In this document: positions 16,931-26,252 of the stretch, one piece after another
How the letters are laid out: each line of letters begins with the position of its first letter
Numbering within the stretch: position 1 is the first letter of the stretch
Assembly (NCBI RefSeq): GCF_003010955.1
Contig: NZ_PGGO01000001.1
Location: forward strand, 1 to 64,000
From: Phyllobacterium brassicacearum
Lineage (GTDB): Bacteria; Pseudomonadota; Alphaproteobacteria; Rhizobiales; Rhizobiaceae
Reading direction: 5' to 3'
DNA: 64,000 bases
The notes under the pieces: generated by a model
Database searches by the model: none
The model's input: the letters and a program-made list of their open reading frames with translations, nothing else
Told to the model about the DNA's origin: nothing
Position numbers and translations under genes: made by a program

Positions 16931-18052
16931 ATGAAAGAGACCTTCTTCCGGATAATCGCGCTGATACGCAAGGAATTGCTGGCGATGTTCAAGGATCCGA
17001 AGAGCCGCATCGTGCTGGTCCTGCCGCCGATCCTGCAATGTCTGATCTTCGGCTATGCGGCGAGCTATGACCTCAACAACGTCCCCTATGCGGTTCTCGA
17101 TCATGACCACAGCGCAGCCTCGATCGCACTCATCTCCAAGCTGGATGGATCCGGCACGTTTACGCGGGTGGCCACACTGCAGCGGACGTCCGACATCGCC
17201 GCATTCATCAACGACACGCGCGTGCTGCTTGTCGTGGTCATCGATCAGGATTTCGAGAAACGCCTGATGGCCGGGATGCCTGCCAAGTTGCAGATCATTG
17301 CTGACGGCCGCAATTCCAATACGGCCGGCACGGCGCAAAGCTATGTCAATGCCATTGCAGCGGACTTCGCGGCACGATGGCGCGAGGAGAACGGCCAGAG
17401 TGCGGTCGGCGGAATCAAGGTGACGACACGCGCCTGGTACAATCCGAGCCTCGAAACGCGCTGGTACATGATCCCTTCGCTGATCGGCACCATCACCATG
17501 ATGATGACGCTGATGCTGACTGCCATGTCGGTGGCTCGCGAGCGCGAGGCCGGCACATTCGACCAGCTGCTGGTTACGCCGTTCCGGCCGTCGGAAATCA
17601 TGGTCGGCAAGGCGCTTCCCTCGATGCTGGTGGGCCTCTCCCAAGCGACCACCATTCTTCTCGTCGCGCAATTGTGGTTCCAGATACCGTTCGCGGGCTC
17701 TTATTTCATTCTCTATCTGGGGCTGGTGCTGTTCCTGGCGGCAGCTGTCGGGATCGGGCTGTTCATCTCGTCGCTGGCCGCCAATATGCAGCAGGCGATG
17801 ATCTATTCATTCGTCCTGCTGATGCCGTTCATGCTGCTGTCGGGGCTGACAGCGCCGATCGGCAATATGCCGGATGTGCTGCAGTACATGACCATGATCA
17901 ATCCGCTGCGCTATGCCATCAGCATCACGCACCAGGTTTATCTGGAAGGTGCCGGCGTGCGGCAGCTGTTGCCGGAAATGCTGGCGCTCGTCGCGATCGC
18001 CGCGGTCACCCTGCCCTTCTCGGCCTGGCTGTTCCGGAACAGGCTGACGTGA
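16931..18052 (+). CDS. ybhR: ABC-2 type exporter permease, YbhR-like
   Basis: The 373-residue protein parallels the preceding permease: N-terminal span (IVLVLPPILQCLIFGYAASY), periplasmic domain, then five C-terminal spans with the signature EREAGTFDQLLVTPFRPSEI. It is the second membrane half of the exporter. In Escherichia coli the corresponding system affects sensitivity to chloramphenicol and cefoperazone; substrate here is not evident. It is the last gene of the operon. Confidence 0.9.
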   Translation: MKETFFRIIALIRKELLAMFKDPKSRIVLVLPPILQCLIFGYAASYDLNNVPYAVLDHDHSAASIALISKLDGSGTFTRVATLQRTSDIAAFINDTRVLLVVVIDQDFEKRLMAGMPAKLQIIADGRNSNTAGTAQSYVNAIAADFAARWREENGQSAVGGIKVTTRAWYNPSLETRWYMIPSLIGTITMMMTLMLTAMSVAREREAGTFDQLLVTPFRPSEIMVGKALPSMLVGLSQATTILLVAQLWFQIPFAGSYFILYLGLVLFLAAAVGIGLFISSLAANMQQAMIYSFVLLMPFMLLSGLTAPIGNMPDVLQYMTMINPLRYAISITHQVYLEGAGVRQLLPEMLALVAIAAVTLPFSAWLFRNRLT

Positions 18053-18123
18053 GCTCGCAGGACGAAGGGGCCGCATGCGCAGCCCCTCCTGTTGGTCGTG
18101 CAATCAGTTTGACGTGAAACCCG

Positions 18124-18605
18124 TCACGGGCACTTCTTGCCCTTTGCAGGAACGCAAACCGGCTTGGTTTCAGGCTCGGGTTTCACGTCTGGTTTGACAA
18201 CTGGCGCAACCGGTTCCACCGGCGGTTTGTCTTGACATCGATGTTTTTCGCCTCCAGCGACAATGCATCGCAAAGCTGCGCCGGTGTCAGAAGCGCGGTA
18301 TCCGTGCCATCTGGACCGAAGGATGGCGGAATGTTCGCTGTCGGCTTCGAACCCCAGCAGCTTGGTTTGTCGCCAAGGGTGAAATCAAGCTTCACATTCT
18401 CTGCTGATGGATCGATGGGCTGCCAGGTGCTGTCATGCGCCTTGCCGTCGACTTTAAGACTCTGGACATAGGTCTTGCCGGGATTCTCAGCCTTGATCGT
18501 CATCAGACGCTTGTCGCCCTGCCACATCACCGCTTTCTCGAGTATGGTGCAGCCGATGAGACCGGCGAGTAGCGTCTTTTTGATGAATTCCTCCCGAATG
18601 AATAA
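18124..18605 (-). pseudogene. Decayed gene: lipoprotein leader without start, GH92 C-terminal piece, frameshifted Pro-rich tail
   Basis: The minus frame opens with IKKTLLAGLIGCTILE, a lipoprotein-type leader whose ATG has been lost although GGGAGGA is still in place. It runs into RLMTIKAENPGKTYVQSLKV ... DFTLGDKPSCWGS ... PPSFGPD, resembling the very C-terminus of family 92 glycoside hydrolases (alpha-mannosidases). Near 18240 the frame fails; the adjacent frame continues convincingly as KPPVEPVAPVVKPDVKPEPE and stops at 18124 after PAKGKKCP. A full GH92 enzyme would need about 700 more residues. I read this as a rearranged, dead locus. The GH92 call is from pattern memory. Confidence 0.55.
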
Positions 18606-18643
18606 AGTATGGTTTGAGAAAAAGGGGCGTGCTGTTTCAATCG
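18540..18643 (-). repeat. Direct repeat, copy A (leader of a lipoprotein gene)
   Basis: This stretch and 18739-18850 are near-identical: both carry a promoter-side segment, GGGAGGA, and codons for KKTLLAGLIGCT. Copy A has lost the ATG through a short deletion, reading GGAATTCATC where copy B has GGAACCCATGACAATC. The pair looks like a segmental duplication followed by decay. Confidence 0.7.
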
Positions 18644-18789
18644 GATAAGTCAGCGAAAAGCTGACCAAGCGCTGGAAGCGCCGCATTGCGGCATTTCCAT
18701 TGCTTCGGTTTGCATCGCGACAGTGCTCTGCAGCCGGCGAGCATCGTGCAGCCGATGAGCCCGGCGAGTAGCGTCTTTTTGATTGTCAT
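18637..18789 (-). CDS. Short lipoprotein-leader ORF (50 aa), probably a gene fragment
   Basis: The frame begins with a complete lipoprotein signal, MTIKKTLLAGLIGCTMLAGC (lipobox LAGC), preceded by GGGAGGAACCC. It then continues with 30 low-information residues (KPKQWKCRNAALPALGQLF) to a TGA within copy A of the duplicated leader. The signal may still be translated, but the mature part looks like readthrough into unrelated DNA. Confidence 0.35.
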   Translation of the reverse strand: MTIKKTLLAGLIGCTMLAGCRALSRCKPKQWKCRNAALPALGQLFADLSD

Positions 18790-18850
18790 GGGTTCCTCCC
18801 GAATGAATAAAGTATGCTTTTGAGAAAAGGGTATTGCGCTATTTCAATCG
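18739..18850 (-). repeat. Direct repeat, copy B (intact leader)
   Basis: Copy B of the duplication matching 18540-18643. It retains the ATG (18787-18789) and ribosome-binding site and differs by a few substitutions and small insertions, including the ACCCATGACA segment missing in copy A. Confidence 0.7.
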
Positions 18851-19136
18851 ATTTAATACGCGGTCGTGCTCAAGTTGGTTTCAGGTTCCTCGTATCAAAG
18901 TGTTTGGTTTGACGGGCTTGATGCAGGCCGGCTCAAGCGAGCGCTTTCGTCATGCCGCTGCACCGTGCATGCAGTTGCAATGCCGGTTCAGGGCGGTGTC
19001 TATTTCCTGTCGCGCACAAGGCTCCCCCCTCTTCGCATCCATCCTCCAGAATTGACGAGACTTATCCTGAGCAGGAATCGCGTCAATTATTCCAACGTCT
19101 AAGGGTACCGGGGGGCGTTGGCCTGATTCAGGGAAA
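18851..19136. other. Intergenic region, no gene recognised
   Basis: Between the duplicated leader and the end of the SulP gene. Several short frames exist on the plus strand, none with a ribosome-binding site or recognisable protein. It presumably holds the promoter of the decayed minus-strand locus. Confidence 0.35.
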
Positions 19137-20876
19137 CTATCGCTGCCGGGCTTTTTTCACGGCAGGAGAGCGTAGCAGTGCCTTCGCGTCGGCAATGGTG
19201 GCTGCATAGGCAACGTGCGGCGGTCGCACTCCATGGTTGGGCAGCATGCGCCTGACACTGGGTGAGGCGCCGGCAATGAAAAACCGGACGCCTGCCTGTT
19301 CCGCCTTGCGCGCCGTGGCCTCAATCACATTCGCCGCCGTGGAATCCAGCAACGGCACAGCTGAGCAGTCGAGAATGAAATTGCGCCGTTGGTCGGCGAT
19401 ACGATCGAGGATGGTGCCGACGGTCGAGGCTGCGCCGAAAAAGAAGGCGCCAGTCAGGCGGTAAACAACTGTATCGGGATCGGTTCCGCTACGGACGTTG
19501 TAATCGGCGTGATCCCCATCGGCTGTGTCTGCCACGTCATCGACCGCGAAAGGATCATGCATTTCGAGCGCGACGTTCTTCGCCATGCGATCAATGAACA
19601 GGATGGCGCCGAGGGCGAAACCGACAACGATACCTTCCGTAAGGTCGCGGAAGATCACCAGCGCAAACGTGACGAGCAGCACAACTGCGTCGCCGCGCGA
19701 GGAGCGTATCAGCGCACGGAACGCCTCTTTCTCGACCATGTTGTACGAAACCACGGCAAGGACACCGGCAAGCGCGGCGAGCGGGATATAGCTTGCAAGG
19801 GGCGCCGCAACGAGCATGAAGACCAGCAGGAACGCCGAATGCAGCATGCCGGAAATCGGACTGTAGGCGCCTGCCCGAACATTTGTCGCCGTACGCGCAA
19901 TTGTTCCGGTGACGCAGATACCGCCGAACAGTGCCGATCCGATATTGGCAAAGCCCTGCGCCACAAGTTCACAGTTCGAGCGATGCCGCCGGCCGGTCAT
20001 CCCGTCGGCCACAACCGCCGAAAGCAAAGATTCAATGGCCCCGAGCAGCGCAAAACTGACAGCATCTGGAAGCACCGCGATTGCAAGTTCCGGCGTGAAG
20101 GCGGGGAGCGATGGCACGGGCAAAGTGCGCGGTATACCACCAAATCGCGTGCCTAGTGTCTCCACGGGCAGACCGAGCAGCGCTGCAGCGAGCGAGGCAA
20201 GACACACCGCGATCAGCATGCCCGGCAACGATGGCCGCCAGCGTCTGATTGCAATGATCGAGCCGACAGTCAGGAGCGAGATGACAACTGCGGCGAGATT
20301 GACAGTACCGGCAGCCGCGCCTAATGCGGCAAGCTTGGGCAACAGGTCCCCCGGCTCCTTGCCAGCGAGGCTAAGGCCGAACAATTCCTTCAGCTGGCTC
20401 GCAAAGATGATGACGGCTATGCCCGAGGTAAAGCCAACCGTGACCGGATAGGGAATGAATTTAATGTAGGTCCCCAGCCGCAGGTAGCCGGTCACGATCA
20501 GAAAGGCGCCTGACATCATCGTCGCAAGGATCAGACCATCGACGCCATGGCGGGCCACGGTCGCGGCGACCAGCACGATGAACGCGCCGGCAGGCCCGCC
20601 GATCTGGAATCGGCTGCCACCAAGCGCAGAGACGATGAACCCGCCGACGATGGCGGTGAATAGTCCTTTGTCCGGGCTGACACCCGAGGCGATGGCGATC
20701 GCCATCGACAACGGTAGCGCAACAATCGCGACCGTCAGCCCGGCGATAATGTCAGCCTGAAGTTTTGTCCTATCGTAGCCATCACGCAGGACCGTGACGA
20801 GCTTGGGGGTAAAAAGCTCGATGACGCTTGGTGTTGGCTGATGTTGGTGCTGGTGCGATCGATCGGCTGCGTCCAA
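19137..20876 (-). CDS. SulP-family anion transporter with STAS domain
   Basis: The 579-residue protein has the SulP layout: a first helix pair with LQADIIAGLTVAIVALPLSM, the GLFTAIVGGFIVSALGGSRF region and QIGGPAGAF, about 12-14 membrane segments, then a cytoplasmic STAS domain (about 465-575) with NFILDCSAVPLLDSTAANVI, where the serine after the aspartate is the usual regulatory site. SulP carriers move sulfate, bicarbonate or dicarboxylates by proton or sodium symport; the substrate cannot be told here. The start is taken as TTG at 20876 after GAGAGGG. Confidence 0.85.
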   Translation of the reverse strand: MDAADRSHQHQHQPTPSVIELFTPKLVTVLRDGYDRTKLQADIIAGLTVAIVALPLSMAIAIASGVSPDKGLFTAIVGGFIVSALGGSRFQIGGPAGAFIVLVAATVARHGVDGLILATMMSGAFLIVTGYLRLGTYIKFIPYPVTVGFTSGIAVIIFASQLKELFGLSLAGKEPGDLLPKLAALGAAAGTVNLAAVVISLLTVGSIIAIRRWRPSLPGMLIAVCLASLAAALLGLPVETLGTRFGGIPRTLPVPSLPAFTPELAIAVLPDAVSFALLGAIESLLSAVVADGMTGRRHRSNCELVAQGFANIGSALFGGICVTGTIARTATNVRAGAYSPISGMLHSAFLLVFMLVAAPLASYIPLAALAGVLAVVSYNMVEKEAFRALIRSSRGDAVVLLVTFALVIFRDLTEGIVVGFALGAILFIDRMAKNVALEMHDPFAVDDVADTADGDHADYNVRSGTDPDTVVYRLTGAFFFGAASTVGTILDRIADQRRNFILDCSAVPLLDSTAANVIEATARKAEQAGVRFFIAGASPSVRRMLPNHGVRPPHVAYAATIADAKALLRSPAVKKARQR

Positions 20877-21013
20877 CTAAAACCCTCTCTGATAGGAGAG
20901 CGGCGGGATCGTCGGCATTTCAACGTCGGCGGTCGTCGTCGCGACACGGACGCAAGGATCGTCCGGCAGACACTATATAGCCCCCAGCATTAATCAACAG
21001 TTGCCGCGGGTCG

Positions 21014-21601
21014 CTAGTTCGAGCCGGGAAATGATTTCATGGCGATATCGACGAGGCGGTAGACCTCGTCGCGGCCGGCGCCGCTCGACGCCTGGACAGC
21101 CGTGCCCTGCGCGACGGTCATAATGAAGCGTGCGAGGTCTTCGGGATTGCTGTCGGGGGGCAGATCACCTTCCCGCTTCGCGCGCTCGAAGCGGCGGGCC
21201 AAGGCCTTCTGTCCCACCTGGATTCGTTCGACAATGGTCTTGTGGATCTCCAGTGCAGCATCACTGCAGGCCCTCGCCGCATTGACCACCAGGCAGCCGC
21301 CGGGATTACACTCTTCCGTCTGGGCATTGACGAAGCCGCGCAGAATGTCAAAAGCGACGGTGCGCGCGTCCGGCTGTTCAAGCGCGCTCCAGAAGAAGGC
21401 CATGTAATTCTGCTCGTAACGTTCGAGCGCCATGCGGAAGAGCTCTTCCTTATTGCCGAAAGTGCCGTAGAGACTGGGTTTGGTGATGCCCATGCCGTCG
21501 GTCAGGTCAGTGATGGACGTACCTTCGTAGCCCTTTCGCCAGAACAGCTCCAAAGCCGTCTGCAAGGCATCGTCCGCATCAAATTCCCTCGGCCGTCCCA
21601 T
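21014..21601 (-). CDS. TetR/AcrR-family repressor of the adjacent RND pump
   Basis: The 195-residue regulator has an N-terminal helix-turn-helix (DDALQTALELFWRKGYEGTS, then MGITKPSLYGTFGNKEELF) and a C-terminal ligand domain with a CxxV cysteine (NPGGCLVVNAARAC). It is divergent from an adaptor/RND operon and two matching palindromes sit between them, as in acrR-acrAB and bepR-bepDE loci. The ATG at 21601 follows GGGAG; the longer frame starts with TTG. Confidence 0.88.
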   Translation of the reverse strand: MGRPREFDADDALQTALELFWRKGYEGTSITDLTDGMGITKPSLYGTFGNKEELFRMALERYEQNYMAFFWSALEQPDARTVAFDILRGFVNAQTEECNPGGCLVVNAARACSDAALEIHKTIVERIQVGQKALARRFERAKREGDLPPDSNPEDLARFIMTVAQGTAVQASSGAGRDEVYRLVDIAMKSFPGSN

Positions 21602-21622
21602 GGACAAGACTCCCTAAAAGAA

Positions 21623-21700
21623 TTATACCGGTCGGTATAAAATCGGTTGACAGCTGCTGTGCCGCAGCCTTATATCACCCGTTCTATACCGACCGGTATG
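21623..21700. promoter_or_regulatory. Twin TetR operators flanking an RND-operon promoter
   Basis: TTATACCGGTCGGTATAA (21623-21640) is a palindrome with 8-base arms. TATACCGACCGGTATG (21685-21700) is almost its reverse complement, with one end mismatch. Between them TTGACA (21647-21652) and TATATC (21671-21676) form a plausible plus-strand promoter for the adaptor/RND genes. The layout suggests that the divergent TetR protein binds both sides and represses both directions. Confidence 0.75.
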
Positions 21701-21770
21701 GAACGTCAATGATCGAGTTCCCGATTTGCCATCCTCCCAATGGCATAAACTTCAAAGCAGGATGACCACG

Positions 21771-22994
21771 ATGTCAATCAGCACTTTCAAGAAAAGTCTT
21801 TATGTCAGCGGTATTGTTTTGGCGCTCGCGGCAGTCGGCGGCAACCATTTTTTCGAACTGACCCAGAGCCACGCGGAAGGCGAAAAGCAGCAGGCCGCCC
21901 CTGCGCAGGCCATGCCGGTCTCGGTTGCCGTGGTCCAGCCGAAGCTCGTGACCCAGTGGAGCGAATTTTCCGGCCGTCTCGAGGCCATCGATGCCGTCGA
22001 GGTGCGTTCGCGCGTTGTCGGCGCGGTGCAGTCGATCGCCTTCAAGGAAGGCGCGATCGTCAAGCAGGGCGACCTCCTGGTCAAGATCGATCCTGCCCCC
22101 TATGAGGCCGAAGTGGCCCGGGCCCGAGCCCAGGTCAGCGCAGCGGAGGCCAAGCTGGCATTTGCCAAGAATGAGCTCGAGCGCGGCCGGCGCCTTGTCG
22201 ATTCCCGCACGGTTTCGCAAAGCGACTACGATCAGCGTCTCAATGTCCAGACGAGCGCCGAGGCTGACCTCCTGGCAGCAAAGGCCGTTCTGCAGACAGC
22301 GACGCTGAACCTCGGCTACACCGATATCCGCGCGCCGATCACCGGCCGGGTTGGACGCATCGAGATCACCCCCGGCAATCTCATTGCTGCGGGTCCGAGC
22401 TCGCCGCTCCTGACGTCGCTTGTTTCGATCAGCCCGATCTACGCAAGCTTCGAGGCCGATGAAAACGTCGTCGCCAACGCGTTGGCCGACCTTCCCGAGG
22501 GTCTCAACAGCCGCGATTTCGTTGACCGCATCCCCGTCCAGATGGATGTCCAGGGCAAGTACGGCGTTACGGGCAAGTTGCAGCTGATCAACAACAGCGT
22601 CGACGTGGCCAGCGGCACAGTCAAGGTGCGCGCAGTGTTCGACAATGCCAATGGCAGCTTGATGCCGGGGCAGTTCGCCAAGGTTCGCATGGGCCGGGCC
22701 ACCGAACGGCAGGAATTGCTGGTCGACGAAAAGGCTGTTGGAACGGACCAGAACAAGAAGTTTGTGATGGTCGTCAATCCGCAGAACATCGTCGAGTACC
22801 GCGAGATCAGCCTTGGTGCCAGGGCCGATGGCCTGAGGATCGTCACGGCCGGCCTCCAGGCGGACGAGAAGATCGTGGTCAATGGCCTGCAGCGTGTCCG
22901 TCCGGGCTCGCTCGTCGCACCTGAAATGGTGGCGATGGGTGGCCAGGCTCCCAATCAGCAGGCGCTGGCGGATCAGGCCAAGGCAAAGCAATAA
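21771..22994 (+). CDS. RND efflux periplasmic adaptor (AcrA/BepD type)
   Basis: The 407-residue membrane-fusion protein has an N-terminal signal/anchor (SLYVSGIVLALAAVGGNHFF), a lipoyl domain (VEVRSRVVGAVQSIAFKEG, VKQGDLLVKIDPAPY), a helical hairpin (about 100-165) and a beta-barrel with NLGYTDIRAPITGRVGR and FEADENV. It links the RND pump to an outer-membrane channel. The start is set at 21771, eight bases after AGGA; 21762 and 21726 are alternatives. It is first in the operon, 36 bases before the pump gene. Confidence 0.88.
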   Translation: MSISTFKKSLYVSGIVLALAAVGGNHFFELTQSHAEGEKQQAAPAQAMPVSVAVVQPKLVTQWSEFSGRLEAIDAVEVRSRVVGAVQSIAFKEGAIVKQGDLLVKIDPAPYEAEVARARAQVSAAEAKLAFAKNELERGRRLVDSRTVSQSDYDQRLNVQTSAEADLLAAKAVLQTATLNLGYTDIRAPITGRVGRIEITPGNLIAAGPSSPLLTSLVSISPIYASFEADENVVANALADLPEGLNSRDFVDRIPVQMDVQGKYGVTGKLQLINNSVDVASGTVKVRAVFDNANGSLMPGQFAKVRMGRATERQELLVDEKAVGTDQNKKFVMVVNPQNIVEYREISLGARADGLRIVTAGLQADEKIVVNGLQRVRPGSLVAPEMVAMGGQAPNQQALADQAKAKQ

Positions 22995-23030
22995 TTGAGA
23001 GCCCCGCAAGGGGCAGGTTTGGAACCTGAA

Positions 23031-26000
23031 ATGAATATCTCCAATTTCTTCATTGATCGCCCGATTTTCGCGGGCGTTCTTTCTTTCGTGATCTTCCTTG
23101 GCGGTCTGATCGCGCTGACGGCAATGCCTGTTTCGGAATATCCGGACGTCGTGCCGCCATCCATCGTGGTACGCGCCCAGTATCCGGGCGCGAATCCGAA
23201 GGTCATCGCCGAAACCGTGGCCACGCCTATCGAGGAATCGATCAACGGCGTCGAAGACATGCTCTATATGGGCAGTCAGGCAACCGCCGACGGCCAGATG
23301 ACGCTGACTGTTACCTTTGCTCTCGGCACCGACCCGGACAAGGCCCAGCAGTTGGTGCAGAACCGCGTCTCGCAGGCGGAACCGCGTCTGCCGGAAGAAG
23401 TACGCAGCCTCGGCATCACCACGGTGAAGAGTTCGCCGGACCTGATGCTTGTGGTCAATCTCATTTCGCCTAACGATCGCTACGACATCACCTATCTGCG
23501 CAACTATGCCTTGATCAACATCAAGGACAGGCTCGCACGTATCGATGGTGTTGGCGATGTCCAGCTGTTCGGTTCGGGCGACTACTCGATGCGCATCTGG
23601 CTCGACCCGCAGAAGACAGCAGAACTCGGCCTGTCGGCAACTGACGTCCTCAACGAAATCCGCGCACAGAACGTGCAGGCTGCGGCCGGTGTCATTGGCG
23701 CCTCGCCCAGCCCGAATGACGTCAACCTGCAATTGTCGGTCAACGCGCAAGGACGGCTGCAGACCGAAGAAGAGTTCGGCCAGATCATCGTCAAGACCGC
23801 TCCAAACGGGGCAATCACGCGTTTGAGCGACATTGCACGGATCGAGCTTGGTGCCGCACAATATTCGTTGCGCTCGCTGCTCGACAACAAGCCGGCCGTC
23901 GCTGTCCCGGTCTTCCAGGCACCGGGCTCCAACGCGATCCAGATCGCCGACCAGGTTCGCAGCGTCATGGAAGAAATGAAGCTGACCATGCCGGAAGGCG
24001 TAGACTACGAGATCGTCTACGATACGACACAGTTCGTGCGTGCATCGATCGAGGCCGTAGTTCATACGCTGCTTGAAGCGGTCGTCCTCGTCGTGCTCGT
24101 GGTCATCCTGTTCCTGCAGACCTGGCGTGCCTCAATCATTCCGTTGATCGCAGTGCCAGTCTCGATTATCGGCACGTTCGCGGTGATGCATCTCTTCGGA
24201 TTTTCCGTCAACGCGCTCAGCCTTTTCGGCCTCGTCCTCGCTATCGGTATCGTCGTCGACGATGCGATCGTCGTGGTCGAAAACGTCGAACGAAATATCG
24301 AGAACGGGCTCGCCCCGCGCGCGGCCACCATCCAGGCCATGCGTGAAGTGTCAGGACCGATCATCGCGATTGCACTGGTGCTGGTGGCGGTGTTCGTACC
24401 GCTGGCCTTTATCACCGGCCTGACCGGACAGTTCTATCGCCAGTTCGCGCTGACGATTGCAATCTCGACGGTCATTTCCGCGTTCAACTCGCTGACCCTG
24501 TCGCCCGCCCTCGCCGCATTGCTCCTGAAGGGACACGATGCGCCGAAGGATGGGCTGACCCGGTTCATGGATAAGACACTGGGTTGGCTGTTCCGCGGGT
24601 TCAATGCCGTATTCACGCGCGGCGCCAATGGCTACAGCAGGGGCGTGCGTGGTGTCATCTCGCGCAAGACCCTGATGATGGGCATCTACCTCCTGCTCAT
24701 CGGCGCGACGGCCTTCATGTTCAAGAGCGTGCCAGGCGGTTTCGTGCCGCCGCAGGACAAGCAATATCTGGTCGGCTTCACCCAGCTGCCGGATGGCGCG
24801 ACGCTTGACCGGACGGAGGCGGTTGTGCGCCGCATCGGTGATATTGCCCTGAAGATCCCGGGCGTTCAAAGCACTATCGCTTTCCCGGGTCTTTCGATCA
24901 ACGGTTTCACCAACAGCGCGAATGCCGGTATTGTCTTCGTGTCGCTCAAGCCGTTCGAAGAACGCAAGACGCCGGAGCTCAGTGCCGGAGCGATTGCGAT
25001 GCAACTCAACCAGCAGTTGTTCGGCATCCAGGAATCATTCAGCGCCGTCTTCCCGCCTCCCCCGGTCCAGGGTCTTGGTGCGATCGGCGGGTTCAAGTTG
25101 CAGATCGAGGATCGCAATGGCCTTGGCTATCAGGCCCTCGACGATGCAACGAAGGCCTTCCTGGCCAAGGCAGCAACCGCGCCGGAACTGACCGGGCTGT
25201 TCTCCAGCTATCAGATCAATGTTCCGCAGCTTTACGCCGACGTGGATCGTGCCAAGGCACGCCAGCTCAACGTGTCGCTGCCTGAGATCTTCAACACGCT
25301 GCAGATCTATCTCGGCTCGGTCTACGTCAACGACTTCAACAAGTTCGGTCGCACCTATTCCGTCCGCATGCAGGCGGAGTCGAGTTTCCGGGCCAAAGCT
25401 GAAGACATTGGCGACCTGAAAGTACGCTCCGGCTCGGGCGAAATGATCCCGCTGTCGGCCCTCCTCAAGGTTACCTCCACCGCGGGGCCGGATCGCGCCA
25501 TGCGTTACAACGGCTTCCTTGCAGCCGATGTGAACGGCAATGCCGCTCCGGGCTACTCCTCCGGCCAGGCTAGGGCTGCAGTAGAGAACATCGCCGCCGA
25601 AACGCTGCCTGCCGGTATCGGGTTCGAGTGGACGGAACTGACCTATCAGGAGATTATTGCAGGTAACTCGGCCTATCTGATCTTCCCGCTGTCGATCCTG
25701 TTGGTGTTCCTCGTCCTGTCGGCTCAATATGAAAGCCTGGCCCTGCCGCTCGCGATCATCATGATCGTGCCGCTCGGTCTGCTGGCCGCGCTTACCGGAG
25801 TCTGGCTGACAGCCGGGGACAACAACGTCTTCACGCAGATCGGGTTGATCGTGCTTGTCGGCCTCTCCGCCAAGAACGCCATCCTCATCGTCGAGTTCGC
25901 GCGAGAGCTGGAGTTCGCGGGGGCAACACCGTTCAAGGCGGTGGTCGAGGCAAGCCGTCTGCGGTTGCGGCCGATCCTGATGACGTCGCTGGCCTTCATC

Positions 26001-26252
26001 ATGGGCGTGGTGCCACTCGTCACATCGACCGGTGCGGGTGCGGAAATGCGTGCAGCCATGGGTGTTGCGGTGTTTGCCGGCATGATTGGCGTGACATTCT
26101 TCGGCCTGTTCATGACGCCGGTCTTCTATGTGCTGGTGCGTGCGATCAGCGGCAACCGTCCGCTCCGGCACGCCACCCATGGCAGCCATTTCGAAGGCGA
26201 ACCCGGCCACAATTCCGACGCGATTCTGCCTTCGCCAACGCCTGCGGAGTAA
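23031..26252 (+). CDS. RND multidrug efflux permease (HAE1 family, AcrB/BepE-like)
   Basis: The 1073-residue inner-membrane pump starts NISNFFIDRPIFAGVLSFVI as AcrB-type proteins do. It has two six-helix repeats, each with a large periplasmic porter loop. Transmembrane helix 4 holds GIVVDDAIVVVENVERN, the double-aspartate proton relay, and helix 10 carries GLSAKNAILIVEFA with the partnering lysine. Length is usual for the family. Substrate is likely broad (hydrophobic drugs, detergents), by homology. No outer-membrane channel gene is nearby, as in several Rhizobiales pump loci. Confidence 0.93.
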   Translation: MNISNFFIDRPIFAGVLSFVIFLGGLIALTAMPVSEYPDVVPPSIVVRAQYPGANPKVIAETVATPIEESINGVEDMLYMGSQATADGQMTLTVTFALGTDPDKAQQLVQNRVSQAEPRLPEEVRSLGITTVKSSPDLMLVVNLISPNDRYDITYLRNYALINIKDRLARIDGVGDVQLFGSGDYSMRIWLDPQKTAELGLSATDVLNEIRAQNVQAAAGVIGASPSPNDVNLQLSVNAQGRLQTEEEFGQIIVKTAPNGAITRLSDIARIELGAAQYSLRSLLDNKPAVAVPVFQAPGSNAIQIADQVRSVMEEMKLTMPEGVDYEIVYDTTQFVRASIEAVVHTLLEAVVLVVLVVILFLQTWRASIIPLIAVPVSIIGTFAVMHLFGFSVNALSLFGLVLAIGIVVDDAIVVVENVERNIENGLAPRAATIQAMREVSGPIIAIALVLVAVFVPLAFITGLTGQFYRQFALTIAISTVISAFNSLTLSPALAALLLKGHDAPKDGLTRFMDKTLGWLFRGFNAVFTRGANGYSRGVRGVISRKTLMMGIYLLLIGATAFMFKSVPGGFVPPQDKQYLVGFTQLPDGATLDRTEAVVRRIGDIALKIPGVQSTIAFPGLSINGFTNSANAGIVFVSLKPFEERKTPELSAGAIAMQLNQQLFGIQESFSAVFPPPPVQGLGAIGGFKLQIEDRNGLGYQALDDATKAFLAKAATAPELTGLFSSYQINVPQLYADVDRAKARQLNVSLPEIFNTLQIYLGSVYVNDFNKFGRTYSVRMQAESSFRAKAEDIGDLKVRSGSGEMIPLSALLKVTSTAGPDRAMRYNGFLAADVNGNAAPGYSSGQARAAVENIAAETLPAGIGFEWTELTYQEIIAGNSAYLIFPLSILLVFLVLSAQYESLALPLAIIMIVPLGLLAALTGVWLTAGDNNVFTQIGLIVLVGLSAKNAILIVEFARELEFAGATPFKAVVEASRLRLRPILMTSLAFIMGVVPLVTSTGAGAEMRAAMGVAVFAGMIGVTFFGLFMTPVFYVLVRAISGNRPLRHATHGSHFEGEPGHNSDAILPSPTPAE

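Noticed and set aside
18866-19102. Plus-strand 78-codon frame upstream of the duplicated leader
   Set aside because: No ribosome-binding site, no recognisable features and it overlaps another equally poor frame.
21774-24065. Long minus-strand frame of 763 codons opposite the adaptor and RND genes
   Set aside because: It is the antisense shadow of two strongly recognised genes; the translation has no domain, signal or membrane pattern and crosses a gene boundary.
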